The notes beneath the pieces were generated by a model. It was given only the letters and a program-made list of their open reading frames with translations. It was not told the origin of the DNA and searched no databases. The position numbers and the translations under genes were made by a program. A stretch of DNA of 64,000 nt. It comes from Rallus limicola. Taxonomy: Eukaryota > Chordata > Aves > Gruiformes > Rallidae. Positions 8,627 to 20,774 of the stretch are shown here, in pieces (within the stretch, counting starts at the first letter, position 1; each line of letters begins with the position of its first letter). Location: the NCBI GenBank assembly GCA_022605955.1, contig JAKCOZ010000039.1, positions 5,017,501-5,081,500 of the forward strand. The letters run 5' to 3'.

Positions 8627-11600
8627 ATTACTAAACGGGCAGTATAGACAACTGATAATTGGTATGACAGAGTATAGTTAGTCTAAATTGTTATTTCTGT
8701 GTTCTATGTTTTCTTACTGTGTGTTGCTCACTATTTTCCAGACACTGTTTATTTCTACTGTCTTTCTAATACTCTTCTTAGTCTTTCTGGTTCAGAACCT
8801 TTCCTGGGATTCTTTTTATTTCCTAAGTCAATGGTATCAACAAAATCTGACATGCATCTAGTTTTTAAAATGGCACTGAGTAACTAAAAAACTTCTGTTT
8901 TACACTGAGAACACTTCATTCTTGCATAAATTGCTGGTTTTATGCAGAGAGGTTCCTTGGAGAATCTCACAAGCAAGGATTAGCCTGGCTATAATTTTGC
9001 ATTTTACTTTCACAGTATGCACTCTCCTTTCTCTCGAAAAAATTTCCACTCATGCTTCTTGGTATATTGATATGTATTAACAGTAACAGATGATAAATTA
9101 CTGATTTATTCATTGGCAACCACATAATCCAACAAAGCACTACAACACCAAGATTATGTGAAAGTCAACATTCTTGGACCAGCCATGGGACCTAACCTGA
9201 AAATGCTAGACATCTATAGCAGTTGAATCACAGCTTTGAAAAGGAAAGCAAATGCTCCAGGGAGATTGGTTCATTGAGAAAGATTGATTTCAGGGTTTGT
9301 TCTACACTTCCTCAAACTTTGCCTCCTTGAAAGGTGGACCTGAGGGAAGAATCGGATTAGCAGTGTAAGTCTGGAATAAGGCTTCCATCTTTGTTTCATA
9401 AGCATTCTTCCCAAAGAATAAGCTCAGTCTCCCCCAAATCTTGGACCCATTCCAGTAGAGGTTCTGTTCTCATCTTTCTAACTTCTAGCCAGCCCCTACA
9501 ATACTTCCATGTTTTCACCCTTCTTACTGCATTTTCATCTGCTTCCTCTCCCTGTTTCAGCACTCCCAAATCTGTCTCTATTTTTCCAGTCCTCACTTCA
9601 TGCATGTCTTTAATTTTACCTGTTCCTGGGTTTATGTAGGAGTCAGTGACTGCCATAATGATGCTGGAGGCACCATGCAGTGGCGGGTTGGTTGGCTCCA
9701 GGCAGAAGGGGTTACCCATGAGTCCTTTATCTGATACCCTTAAAGCAGACATTACCAAATGGTAACAACCTATCCAGCCACCAATGTCCACAAAGGTCTG
9801 AAATCTTCATAGCTTTGACATGTCAAACTTGCTGTCAGATAAGCCAGTGGGTTGACTCAGTTGTGCTGGCAGAAACAGAAACAGAGAAACAAGGTAAGCA
9901 TTTACACTTTATCATCAGGAAATTGAGGTGAAACAGGTGTAAAAGAGTTTGTGTCTAAGGGCCCTGCTTTCCTCATGTAAATGACCAGCTGTGCCCACAG
10001 TAGTGTGAAGGAGTGGATAACAGGTCATCTAACTTCTAGAAGCAGTATTTTAATACCAGTCACAAAATTCACTCTCATAAAATACCTGTAAATTATACCA
10101 AACAACTATTAATGTGAAAATCTGTGCCTCAAAAATAAACCTGGCTGTTCTTAATGTTGAAGCACGGCATCAAAAAATATCTATATTTGTTTACTATCTT
10201 CTTGGTCCTTTAGAATATTGTTGGCTTAAATACAGATTAGGAATATCTGACATTTGTTAGGAATATCATCACTGAGTTCAGTGACTATGTGTGATCGCTT
10301 GTAACTTTTACTGTTAAGATGTGTTATTTTTTTATGGCTATGATCTCCTGTGTATCAGAAAACACTTCAGCAAATCCAGAGCAGCAGAATTGTTTTTGGT
10401 CGTGCAAAGTTCATGTTGAAAGGGAAGTAAGTCACTTCACATGGCTTCTCTGCCTGAAAAACTGCATGGAAAAGGAGGAAGTAATGTATTGCCCGGGAGA
10501 AGCCATAAACTGTGGATGTGAGTTATATTAAAAGCTCACAGACTACTGTTCATCATTTTCTATCATACATTCTCCATTAAATCCAGGGGCATAAAGAGAC
10601 CTGAGCATACCTTCCTTTCAAGACATATAATGCCATGATTTCACATAAATTAGCCCCAGCAGGTTTCTACCAAATAGATGGAGAATCAAGTCTCAGGGCA
10701 GCAACTTTATTTCATGTATAATGACAGAAAAGCACAAAGTACTCAGTAGAAAAAATTGTGCTGGTCTTCAGTGTCATCCTGGCTTTATTTTGGAAGGGCT
10801 GCTTTGTTCCTGAGGGGTGAGTCAGGCACCTGTCTGTGACATTTACGGAAACTGTTTGTATATTTTAAGATCAGAATATCCCCCTGAAGGTTGGCTGTTC
10901 TGTTCAGTGGGGGGAATTGTGCATGCCAGGGATATATTTCCTCCTAGATGCATGGATGTGTTTCTCACCTTTGTTATGGAAATTGCAAGAAACATCTCCT
11001 TTTCCTCCATTTCTCAAGGATCCTTTAGAGAAAGTTAACAAGATAGACAGTAGGACAAGGTACTGCCTTGGACAGTACCTTGACAGACTAGGACAAGCCA
11101 GTCTGGTTTATACTGGCTGAAGGCTTTACGTTAAGATGAACAATACATTTAAAAAGCACCAAAAGAATAAAATTCTAAGGACTGAAATTTGCCCTGTGCA
11201 CTTTGCACAAATTTCAAGGCATTAATAAATATTTAATAATAGTCAATGCTGCTGAAGCTTAGTATATCTGCAATTGTCAAAATGTTGATGGTGATAAAAT
11301 ATGTAGTTAGGAAGACAGGAAAAACTCCCTGGCCACCTCCTCACCATTCAATATGTTTCACTTCCAAAATGAAACACAGAATTATTTAGACTAAATGAAT
11401 GCAAATACGAAGTGTACTTTGCAAGGGTTCTGACTTTACTTGCTCTATTGAGGACAAATAGAAGAGGGCTCTTGGAGGGAACTATTACATCCTGCTACTT
11501 CCTTTATAACAATTTTAAGGAACATCAGGTGCTGCTCATAGCTGTGCCAATATCTGACTAGCCACTCCAGGCATGCAATTTGCTGTCTCTCCACCTCCCA

Positions 11601-12117
11601 GGGCTGAGCAGCAACCAAGATCCTCCATGTATTCTGCTCTGAGAAAGTAAAAGAAACTTTGGGTGGCTGCCTATGATGATGTAAGGGGTGGCATTAGCCC
11701 CACTTACTTGTTACTATGGAGATCCAATCTGTCATCCCACTATAATCATTTTGCCGATGACATTTTGTTGTTGGCTGATGAGCCTGCTGTTAGGAGAAAG
11801 CATTTTTCTCTGAGATTAAGAAGAGCTGTTTGGGACTCTTGCTTGCATGTCATGCAGAAGAGGGTTGAACCAGTGAGCACAGAAATGCGTCAGCAGTGGT
11901 CTTCCTCCTCTGGAGCTGAGCAGGGCTGTGGTGTGGCTGACCTGGAAGATTCCATGCAGAAGATGTGGGTGCATTTAACAGTGACTACAGTAGCACTCAG
12001 TGTTAATCAGGGACAAACTGTGTGAATTGATATACTCACATTAAAATAAAATTATGTACTCTAAGAGAGCAAAGGCATAGGATTCTTCACATTTTGTTAA
12101 TGTTTCTATAATTCATG

Positions 12118-12118
<1 letters not shown>
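8627..12118. other. No gene recognised apart from one weak exon candidate
   Basis: The stretch is AT-rich and unique-looking. I see no repeat family I can name. The minus frame around 9396-9791 is open only because the plus strand is pyrimidine-rich. The one item kept is the possible internal exon at 10359-10517, listed separately. Confidence 0.35.
10359..10517 (+). other. Candidate cysteine-rich internal exon, phase 1-1, unrecognised
   Basis: A 159-bp open segment is bounded by an acceptor-like CTCCTGTGTATCAG and a consensus donor GTGAGT. Read in the open frame, both junctions are phase 1, so the exon is symmetrical. That arrangement is common for extracellular modules. The translation has six cysteines, including CFWSC and CLKNC. 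I know of no domain with this spacing, and no partner exon is visible nearby. It may be chance or part of a noncoding RNA. Confidence 0.2.

Positions 12119-12149
<31 letters not shown>
12119..12149. repeat. (AC)n microsatellite
   Basis: About fifteen uninterrupted AC units, flanked by TTCATGA and AAAAAGCAG. This is a typical vertebrate dinucleotide repeat, likely length-polymorphic. Confidence 0.95.
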
Positions 12150-12154
<5 letters not shown>

Positions 12155-12390
12155 CAGTAGCCTTCTGCCCCATTCTCACCACATGAATTTTGTATTCCTG
12201 GGGAGACTGTAATGAGTTGTCCATTCTAATGTTGCAAGTCCAGAGTGACCCTACTAGCATGACAGAAATTTGTAACAGAAGCACAAAGACTGGTATAAAT
12301 GGAGTAAAGATGGAAACTTTTGTGCAAAAGCACTAGAGGAAGCAGCAGAAAAAAGGTTAAAAGGAGAGGCATGTGTTAATCATCACAGAG

Positions 12391-12450
12391 CTTGTGATTT
12401 CATTCTAATGAAAAAGTGTATCTGTGATTTCATTCTAATGAAAAAGAGGA
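12391..12450. repeat. 30-bp tandem duplication
   Basis: Two adjacent 30-bp units share TGTGATTTCATTCTAATG and AAAAAG. They differ only at their first two bases and near the end. The near-identity implies a recent local duplication or selection on both copies. Confidence 0.9.
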
Positions 12451-14776
12451 ACAAACTGAGCTAAAGTTGTAAAGTGGTTGGAGAACAGGACTAGAGCTTA
12501 TCAGGCAAGGAAAATAAAAGGCATGAAATTCAGGAATTTTGCCTATCAGTTGCAAGGGGCAAGTCAAAAATCACAAGGGAAACAATCCAAATCAGTATCC
12601 ACTCTTAAAAAGTCCAGAAGGCAAGTCCAAGACCTCAGGTACTGATATCCTTTGTCTTCAGGTTGCATACAAGTGGTCCAAGGCTGCTTGGGCACCTGTG
12701 TCTTGGTACTTGTGAGTATATGGATCAGAGGAGAATGTGTGAATGAAAGCTATGGGAGATTGAGAAGGAGTGGGTAAAAGTGACATGCTTGGAGATTTTT
12801 GTATTGCAAAATCACCTTTCTTTCTATATGATCTCTTGCAGAATTCTTTTATAGTAATTTCTTACAAAGCCATAGAGTAATATGAGTACAAAGATCTAAA
12901 ACAAGCTTAAAGATTTTCTTAAATATTGGGATTCTTGGGATGTTTTTGCAAATCTGTCACTTTCTACTGTGAATCTTTTATTAGACCAAGCAGTATAATT
13001 GGGGGAAAAATACAAGCTTTTCTGCCGAGTATGTCTTTTCTTAGAAGGGAAAAAAGAAAGAAGTTATGCTTTTTACAGGTAGGGAACTACTGCTCTGAAT
13101 TTATCTTAATTATGTTAATTGCTTAGACAACTTCAAGGCACAGTCACATGAATATTTGCCCACTGGCAAATTTATTTAATGTAGGTATGACCCCAACCCC
13201 TTCACAGCAGTATTCTGTGAGGGCTGTGCCTTAAACCAGATCAGCAGAGCTGGGGTTAAAATAGCAACTAGCAAAAAGGAAACCCACCAACGCCCTTCTT
13301 TTTTAAATCATTTTACTTGACAGCACATTTCTTCATTTTGTTTTAGAGCACTCGGGCCCTCAGAACATCAATGTGAGTGATGGAGGAGGCAGGAAAGAGG
13401 AGCACAAGCAGAAATGATGGGGACTTTGAAGCACTGAGAACTACCCTTCTTTCCCTTGGATCCTCAGAAGCAGAGCCACCCCACACAGCATTCTTGCTTC
13501 TTTTTTCCCTTGGGCTTGACTTTATTTAGGAGTACAAGGGAAAGGAAAGAAGTGGTCAGAGAGCCCAGAACAGTGGATTTGTTGCCCATGGTTTACCAGG
13601 CACAGATAAGCTCCGAACACTGCAGGCAGGAATCCAGCACAGCTGAACAGTTTGGAGACCAAACGGCTCAAGAGCAACCTCAAAGCTGTCATAATTATTG
13701 CAGAGATGGAGCTGTGCTTGCCATATGCCAAATTACAAAACTTCTGGAAGTATGGTCTTCCACAGTGGACCTTCTTCTCAGTGATATCAGCAGGCCTAAT
13801 AATCAGCAGTCCTGCCTTTTTCTCACAGAGGCTGATGAAAAGGTAGCAAGTATGTTCCTTCCAAATTTGGCATCTATTTTTGAAAATACTCAAAAATGGC
13901 AAAGTATCAAAGAACAGCACACCCAGTCACTGGGTGAGAGCAAGGGAAACAAGGGCTGTGCTGATTCTCCCTGGATGACATGATGTGCTCTTCATTTCAT
14001 GTTCTAGGACAGCCTCAGCTCTTTCCTTGGAGTATTAATTTTTTAAATCATAGTCTAGTGTTGAGGGATTTCAACAAGACTGGAATAATTTCTCTGTACG
14101 GTTGCTGACAACTACTCAAGGACATTTTAACAACTGCAAACTGAAAGCAGACAGGCTGTTAGAAGGACTGCATAGAATGACAAAGGCATGACTTTTGCTC
14201 TGACCATTTTCTAGATGACAGTTAAGTTAAATTTCTCCTTTATGGTCACTGAAGATCCTATTAAGATTTATTGGGAGCCTAAAAGGTCTCACAAATCCCA
14301 AATCTGTCTTTACATTTACATATCCTCCTTTATAAAGGCAAATAGCCTCTGTTTTCTCAAATTACTCATGGCAGACTTTTCCAAGCTGGAGATTATCACC
14401 TTCTGGGAAGAAGCCCATGGACTTAAGTACCTCATGCCAGCATGACATGACTGACCAGTCTCTTCTGTAGGTTAGGACATGCTAAGGTCTTTGTTAAGGA
14501 GTATGGTGGGACCAAAGTCTAAGCCCAGCACATATCCTATATGAACTGTAGCTTGTAAAGCCAGCATTTACCTGAATGTGTTGATAGAGATACTTTAATT
14601 GTAAAGTACCTTTAGCATTATCCCAGCCTGCCACTTCCCCTGAAGAGTCTGCAAGTGGGTAATTTCCGGCATCTGGTCTGCATTTCCAGTTTTAAGTATG
14701 GATGTTCTGATTATGTACAAGACTCAACAGGGTTATTTACCTAAAACTGTGGAAAGGACACTCCTTTATCCTTTTA
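12451..14776. other. No gene recognised
   Basis: Unassigned DNA. The 13456-13983 segment lacks stops in one plus frame and partly in a minus frame as well. It is stop-poor in several frames, shows no domain and starts at no ATG in the long frame, so I do not call a gene there. Confidence 0.35.
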
Positions 14777-15470
14777 AGCTGGGACACAATGTGGTAGAGA
14801 GCAGCCTTCCAGAGAAGGATTTAGGGTTGATGGTGGGCAAGAAAATCAACATGAGCCGACAACGTGTGTTTGCAGCCCAGAAGGCCAATTGTATGCTGGG
14901 CTGCATCAAAAGGAGAGTGGCCAGCAGGTCAAAGGAGGTGATTCTGCCCCTCTGCTGTTGTGAGACCCCCCTGGAGTACTGTGTCCAGGTCTTGAGTTTC
15001 CAATATATGAAGGACATGTAAGTGTTAGAATGGGTCCAGAGGAGGGCCACAAAGATGATCAGAGGGTTGGAGCACCTGTCCTTTGAAGACAGGTTGTTCA
15101 GCCTGGAGAAGAGAAAGCTCTGGGGATATCTTATAGCGGCCTTTCAGCACCTGAAGGGGCCTACAAGGAATCTGGGAAAGGACTTTTTAGAAGTGTATGT
15201 AGTGATAGGATGAGAGGGAATGGCTTAAAATTGGAAGGGGTAGATTTAGATTGGATATTGGGAAAAAGTTCTTCACTACAAGGGTGGTGAGGCACTGGAA
15301 CAGGTTGCCCAGGGAAGTGGTGGATGCCCCCTCCCTGGCAGTGTTCAAGGCCAGGTTGGATGGAGCCTTGAGCAGGCTGGTCTAGCAAGAGGTGTCCCTG
15401 CCCATGGCAAGGGGGTTGAAACTTGATGATTTTTGAGGTCTCTTCCAACCTTAACAATTCTATGATTCTT
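14777..15470 (+). mobile_element. CR1 LINE 3' fragment
   Basis: It begins AAGCTGGGACACAATGTGG and GAGAGCAGCC, then GATTTAGGGTTGATGGTGG, AACATGAGCCGACAACG, TGGGCTGCATCAAAAGG and onward to GGTTGGATGGAGCC and ACAATTCTATGATTCTT. The frame is readable in pieces, for example [19 protein letters not shown]. Stops interrupt it, including TAA near 15019 where the helical region should continue. The copy is 5'-truncated and inactive, of the same 3'-end subfamily as 7968. Confidence 0.92.
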
Positions 15471-16100
15471 TTCTGGAGGCATCTCACTTGAACCCAGATT
15501 AGCTTTGAAGTTTTCATTCAATGGCTGCCTCACAAAGGGCCAGAGAGTCATGCTGGGGCTGGGCACCTTGCTCTGATCACTCTGCTATTTCTTGACCTGT
15601 CCTCAAGGAGTTCCATCAGTAACCCCATCCAGCTAAAATTTCTTCTTACAGTATTCCTCTTTCCATGTCTCACATAGCTCTTTCCTATCCATCTATGCAT
15701 TATCTACAGCTTCTAGCCTAACTACTGGATCCAATGTTTTGCAGATGTCCAAATGTATGGCATGTATTGTTTGTACTTTTTAAAATGAAATAGACAGATT
15801 AAACCAACATTCCAGAGGAAAAGTTTTCATTTAGAGTGCTTTTGTTACATCCTCAGCATTGTATGCTTTACTGCCTAAATGTGCAGCTAAACAGCAGTTG
15901 CCAAAGCTTTACATCGGAAAATTAGTTTTAGTGTAAATGAATTTCAGAGAGCCCAGATGTCTACATTTAATGATTCTTGAAAGATTTTAATTTCCCACCA
16001 TGTTTCTTTGCTCACACTTTGCATCGGGCTCATTAACTTTCAGCCCAAATACAGAAATTGCTTCCCTTTGATCGTACCCTCTGATTTATTGAAAGCACTT

Positions 16101-16132
<32 letters not shown>

Positions 16133-18023
16133 TGTGTGTGAGCTCTATCATGAGAATCACATGATATTCTTTTATGAGTTTACTGCTTGCATGGTTTGCA
16201 ATAGGCACAATTTTCTGACTGCATCACAGTCCTGATAGCTGTGTGAGCACATGTAACCCAGGAGCATACTGCACAACCAACTAACACAAACCCAACAGTA
16301 TATTTTGTAGCTGTTCAGAGTGTGATCCACTGCTGTACCTGTCCAGCTTTATGAAACTGTACTACAGGGAAGTAAAAGCCTTGTATCGGTAAAAACCTGC
16401 AGGAACACAGTGCTTACAAGTGCCTGTAGGGAGTGACAACCAACTCACAAGTCCAGAATCCCAGAGAAGACTCTCATTTCCATGAAAGGTGAGCTTGCTG
16501 AGATCTGGGTTCACAGAGACATGTGCAACATCAGTATCCAGTTGCTTCTCTGCCAGTGGGATAGCTGTTGGTTTGATGGTCCTTGGGACTGGACCTGCAG
16601 CTGCCTTCAAGAGCAGCAGCTCAAACCTTCCAGAAGCAGAGTCTGCAATGGAGATGTTGTCATCCCTACCTGGTTGGTGTGTCATGCAGAAGGGCTGGAT
16701 CTAGATCCTCCCAGAGTTAAAGGCAGCCCTACACATGAGGATTGGAGGCAGCATGCTCTTTCCTGACCAGCTTGTTCACAAAAAACCACATGTCCAGGCC
16801 TTGCGCCCTCAGGGTGCACAATGCCAATTGAGATCTCCTGAGGGCCAGGGCATAGTGAAGCCCTCAGGAGCCCCCTCCTTGGGAATGACTCTTTAAAGGA
16901 AAAGATAAAGATCACATTCTTTGGTTTGAGCACCTAAATTCCTTCGTGTTCTTCTCAATTTTTTTTTAATCTGAGCTTCTGTCTCACTGCCTCTACCCTG
17001 CAGTCAGATAAAATCTGCCATTATTAAAACAAAGAATTTTGAAAACTCAGCCATAGAAACTCATTTTAGGTCTGGGCTTTCAAGCTATGGGCTGCCTCTC
17101 ACTTGCAAGTGTCAGGCCTCAGTGGAGTGTCCTTAACACTGTGGATGTTATTTTAAAAGAAGAATCCCATACACATTGCTGTGTGGTGTAACAAACTGTA
17201 GAACCAGCACCTGTTGCAGGCAGTGGAGTAACCCCTGGACACCTTAGGTGTGAACAGGAACAGTAGTTGCACAGGGTATTTTTATTCAAATATGAAAAAT
17301 AAGGCAGAGAGCAGTAATCTCTTAACAGAAAAAGTTGCCGTCTCCGCCATGCTGCTCACATTCTCTCTCTCTCTCTTGTCTTTCTAAGAATAACCCTGTC
17401 TCTATGGTATGAATTTTTCATGCAGAGAAGAGATTCTGCATGCTTCAAAAGCCACTATGTGGACTGATGTTCATCAGAGGTTGCCAACATTTTCAACAAA
17501 AAAGAAACATTTTTAAGCTTAATGTTTTTGCAAAATATTGTTTGCATAGTCAGCATGGTAGGTCAGTCCACTGAACTTTGTTCAGTGTTATTGATTTTGT
17601 TTACTTGCTAGAGATACAGCTTTGATCACTTTACTAACTCAAATTTTGGATATCAATTTCATAAAAAATTGTGAAATTGCTTATGAAAAGACCCTCTTAG
17701 AAGAAAATGAGCAAAAAACTTCCAGAAAAACACATGCAATTGTTGTTAATGTTTTGGTTGACTCTTCACTGTAATATTTGTGAAGTTATGGCTGTTATCT
17801 CTTTCACTGAAGCTCCCAGATTGCTTTCCAATCACATTTTTCCCTTTGAACTTTATGTTCCCGTGTCCTGAGATGTGCAGTAAATACTCCGTGCAGATGA
17901 TTTATACAGATTGCATAGATGGGTAAAATAAGTCTTAAGGAAACAATAACTTTTCCAAAGTAAAAAAAAAATGAGGTCAGAGTAAAGCAGCAGAAGTGTG
18001 ACGGCTTGTCTCTGTGGAGAAGT
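15471..18023. other. No gene recognised; contains one microsatellite
   Basis: AT-rich unassigned sequence. Apart from the TG/AG tract at 16100-16142 there is nothing I can identify. Confidence 0.35.
16100..16142. repeat. Compound (TG)n(AG)n(TG)n microsatellite
   Basis: About ten TG units, six AG units and four TG units in a row. This is a simple repeat with no other role visible. Confidence 0.95.
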
Positions 18024-18137
18024 TTGTCACAGTAATTGTTTGAAAGATTAATCTTTGTCACAAATGATTGTCACACAAATTAATCTAGAGCAGAAAGAAT
18101 TAATCAGAGATCTGCTCCTTGTGACAAGAATTGTCAC
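18024..18137. promoter_or_regulatory. Candidate regulatory cluster of TTGTCAC and TTAATC motifs
   Basis: Five copies of TTGTCAC or its complement occur at 18024, 18055, 18068, 18121 and 18131. Three TTAATC motifs lie at 18048-18053, 18080-18085 and 18100-18105. The first TTAATC is inside a perfect 14-bp palindrome, AAAGATTAATCTTT (18043-18056). TGACA is the core of TALE homeodomain (MEIS/PREP) sites, and TAATC is bound by K50 homeodomains such as OTX/PITX. Calling this an enhancer is inference from motif density only. Confidence 0.25.
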
Positions 18138-19939
18138 TCACGAGTCTCAAAATGTACTCCCAGCAATAGCAAAATTAGTAAAAACGAGTCCAGGAAACAC
18201 AACATAAAATTAATTATTGGCAATTTGATAGCAACTTTGTGTCAAACTTTCTGCTGAGAAGCTGGGAGGGAGGGCATGGCTCCTGTGGAGAAAGTTAGGG
18301 AGCACAAATCTTCCTCAAGCAAGGAAAATCTGTGCTGATAGCTCCAAGCCCCAGTTTGTCCCTGTCCCTGGCTCATGGAAGAATATTTGTTCAGGTTGAA
18401 CTGGGTTGTAAAGAGAAGTGTTTATTCCTTGTCAAGTGTGCACTGCAGCACTACGTGTGTTTTACATGGGCAGAGGACTGCTGAGTGTGTGGGGCTGCCA
18501 CTGACAGCCTGACACAGTGCTGTCATGGCATGGACCTGTATGCTGGTCTCACCACATTTCCATCTCTGACCAAGATATATGGCTTTATCATTCTTCCCAC
18601 CTATCAGCTGCCTTGCATGGGGGGAAGGAGGAGGGTCTGTTGGCCTCTTTTGAGCCCTCCCTCACACCTTCTCTCAAAGCATAAACAAGAAGGGAGATAC
18701 TTGGCTTTTCTACAGTAAGAACTAAAAACTTTAAAACTCCCTCATACATGATAAAGCAAATTCAAGCTATGTTTCTTGCTCTCCTCACTTACAGTGGAGG
18801 TAAAAAGGCTGAATGAATGACTAATGCTCCCTCCCTGAGGAAGCTCACAGAAGGGTATCTGAGATGAGAATTGGAGCTTTGAATTTCAGATCCTATCCAC
18901 CTTTAAGCAAACCCCTGCAAAGCTTACTCTGATAACATTTCTTTCCAGATACCTGTGGAGTTAGCTGAGTAAAGACTTTTAATTTATTAGAAGAGGCTGA
19001 AAGGTCCTCAGGGTCTCCAGCTACATTCACACCATGCTTCTTCATGAAGGGGTTGCACTGCCTGTGCTGGTGTTAGCTGGTACTCTTTCCCTAGGAATTT
19101 CCCCTTCAGGGAGAGCCTTAGAGCCTTTTTTGCCAAGGGCATCAGATAGAGATATTTTGCAAGTCTTCAGCATCTTACCATCTTTGAACCTTACTGATCT
19201 CCAGCCTGACTTTCCATGTACCCTTTTTACCTCTTTTTTGTTTCATCAACCAGGTATTTCTGTTTAGATCCTCTTATTCCATTGATATTTATAGCGAGAC
19301 ACCATATAGAGTGTAAATGGCTGGGTTTGTGTCATACTTCAGGTATAATCCTCTTTGATTTACCATTCTCATCTGTCCCTGTCTACTGGAAATATCATTC
19401 CTGATACATCCTACAATTGCATCAACCTTTGTGTGGCTGAATCATGTTGATGACTCATGGCCATACTGTGAATGATTATTTCCAGCCTGGGCTTTCTCCT
19501 CTCCTCGCATTATCACAGTTCAGCCCCCAGCTTACAGCAAATCTTTTTATTAGTCTCTATGTGCCTGACCTGGCACTTCAGGCTGTTAAGTTTAATCCGA
19601 TTTTTATTGCTTCATTGCTCAAGATTATCAGGTTGCTCCTATATGATATTCTAACCTTCCTCTCTATTACCATAGTCTCCCAAATTTGTGTCATTAACTA
19701 TTTTATTTGTTAGTTTTGTTCCCTGGTATTGTGAACAATTGATGTAGTGGCTGATCCTGGACATATTCCATTTAGAACCTGCCCTTTTCTGGATTCATCT
19801 TCCTTCAGTGTTAGGTATTGATACCTTCACTGGAGCAAGATAGTTTCCTAAAACTAATTGTTATAATCCTCCTTGTATTTACCATAAGCATTAAGAATTT
19901 GTTTTTGGAATGTATGTGAGGCTTAGCAGAAGGTCAGTT
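18138..19939. other. No gene recognised
   Basis: Unassigned. Pyrimidine-rich plus-strand sequence from about 19040 may be the continuation of the old antisense LINE that is recognisable from 19940, but I cannot align it with confidence. Confidence 0.3.
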
Positions 19940-20335
19940 GAGTTGTGTTTATCCCATTCTTTCATCTAAGTGTATACCAATATATCACAGAAGGATACAA
20001 AGTTTATCTGTCAAAATCTATTGCTGTAAATTTAGGATGTACTATATCCCATTTTCTGCTTATCTCCACTTTGTTAGGTAGTCTTTCTCTTGCAATTTGT
20101 TCCAACACCTTACATACACTGGAAACCATTCCTGTAACTACACAGGTAATTTTTTCCTCTTTTCAAAATACCAGTGCTGTGTTTGCTAATTTCAAATGGT
20201 AATGCACCATTTACAGATGAATAAGTTCATTTAGAAAAGCTTTGCTGCAGGATTTGTGATTTCACATGCTAGTACTTCCTGGCTGAAGATTAACCTGCTC
20301 CAGAAGTTTCAGCACACGGAACTTAGATAGCTTTT
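19940..20335 (-). mobile_element. Ancient CR1-clade LINE remnant, antisense
   Basis: On the plus strand the text TGTTCCAACACCTTACATAC, TTTTCAAAATACCAGTGCTG, GTTTGCTAATTTCAAATGG and GATTTCACATGC follows the reverse complement of an old CR1 RT region. This is the part encoding the segment before the palm motifs, where sauropsid CR1 copies have CACCTTCCC...TAATTTCCAGTC. Divergence is high and no frame is open. The match is from memory of CR1 layout and boundaries are approximate. Confidence 0.4.
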
Positions 20336-20433
20336 TCATCTTTATTTGTGGAAATTTTTATTTTTGAGTATTCATTCCTATTAAGCTTCCTCTCATCTTT
20401 CACATTATTAAAGAAAAAGGTAGGTAAGCCATA

Positions 20434-20774
20434 TGTCCTGGTTTTGGCTGACATAGAGACAATGTTCTTTCTAGTAACTGGTCCATATAACATCATGCTC
20501 CATATATAACCAGGGAAGTTTGTTGGGAGATGTAATCTCTGCTTGGAAACAGACTGGGCATCAGGTTGGTTTTTTGCTTCCTTGTGCACGTGGTGATCAA
20601 TTGTGTTTGTGCATCACTTGTGTTATTGCTGCTGCTGCTGCTGTTATTATTCTCTTCTTTTGATATCCTTTGTTAGGTAAAGTGGCTTTATCTAAACCCA
20701 GGATTTTTTTTCATTCCTCTCTACATCCCCTTGGCAGGATGAATATATGGCAGGATGAATATGTTGCCATGACA
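20434..20774 (+). mobile_element. Second copy of the first LTR family, internally deleted
   Basis: It begins TGTCCTGGTTTTGGCTGAC, continues TTCTTTCTAGTAACTGG, then jumps to CATAACATCATGCTC, so about 180 bp present in the 4299 copy are missing. It then carries CATATATAAC (TATA-like, 20501-20510), a (CTG)n run at about 20628-20641, AAAGTGGCTTTATC and CATTCCTCTCTACATCCCC. The expected U5 end (TTAAACCACGACA) is absent; the LTR passes into a CR1 at about 20775. A 14-bp duplication, ATGGCAGGATGAAT-like, lies just before the junction. Confidence 0.75.

Noticed and set aside
9396..9791. 131-codon minus-strand frame rich in K and E
   Set aside because: The plus strand is pyrimidine-rich here, which removes minus-strand stops. 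The composition explains the frame.
13456..13983. 175-codon plus-strand open frame
   Set aside because: The long frame has no ATG at its start, and the same DNA is also stop-poor in another plus frame and on the minus strand. No domain or splice pattern supports it.
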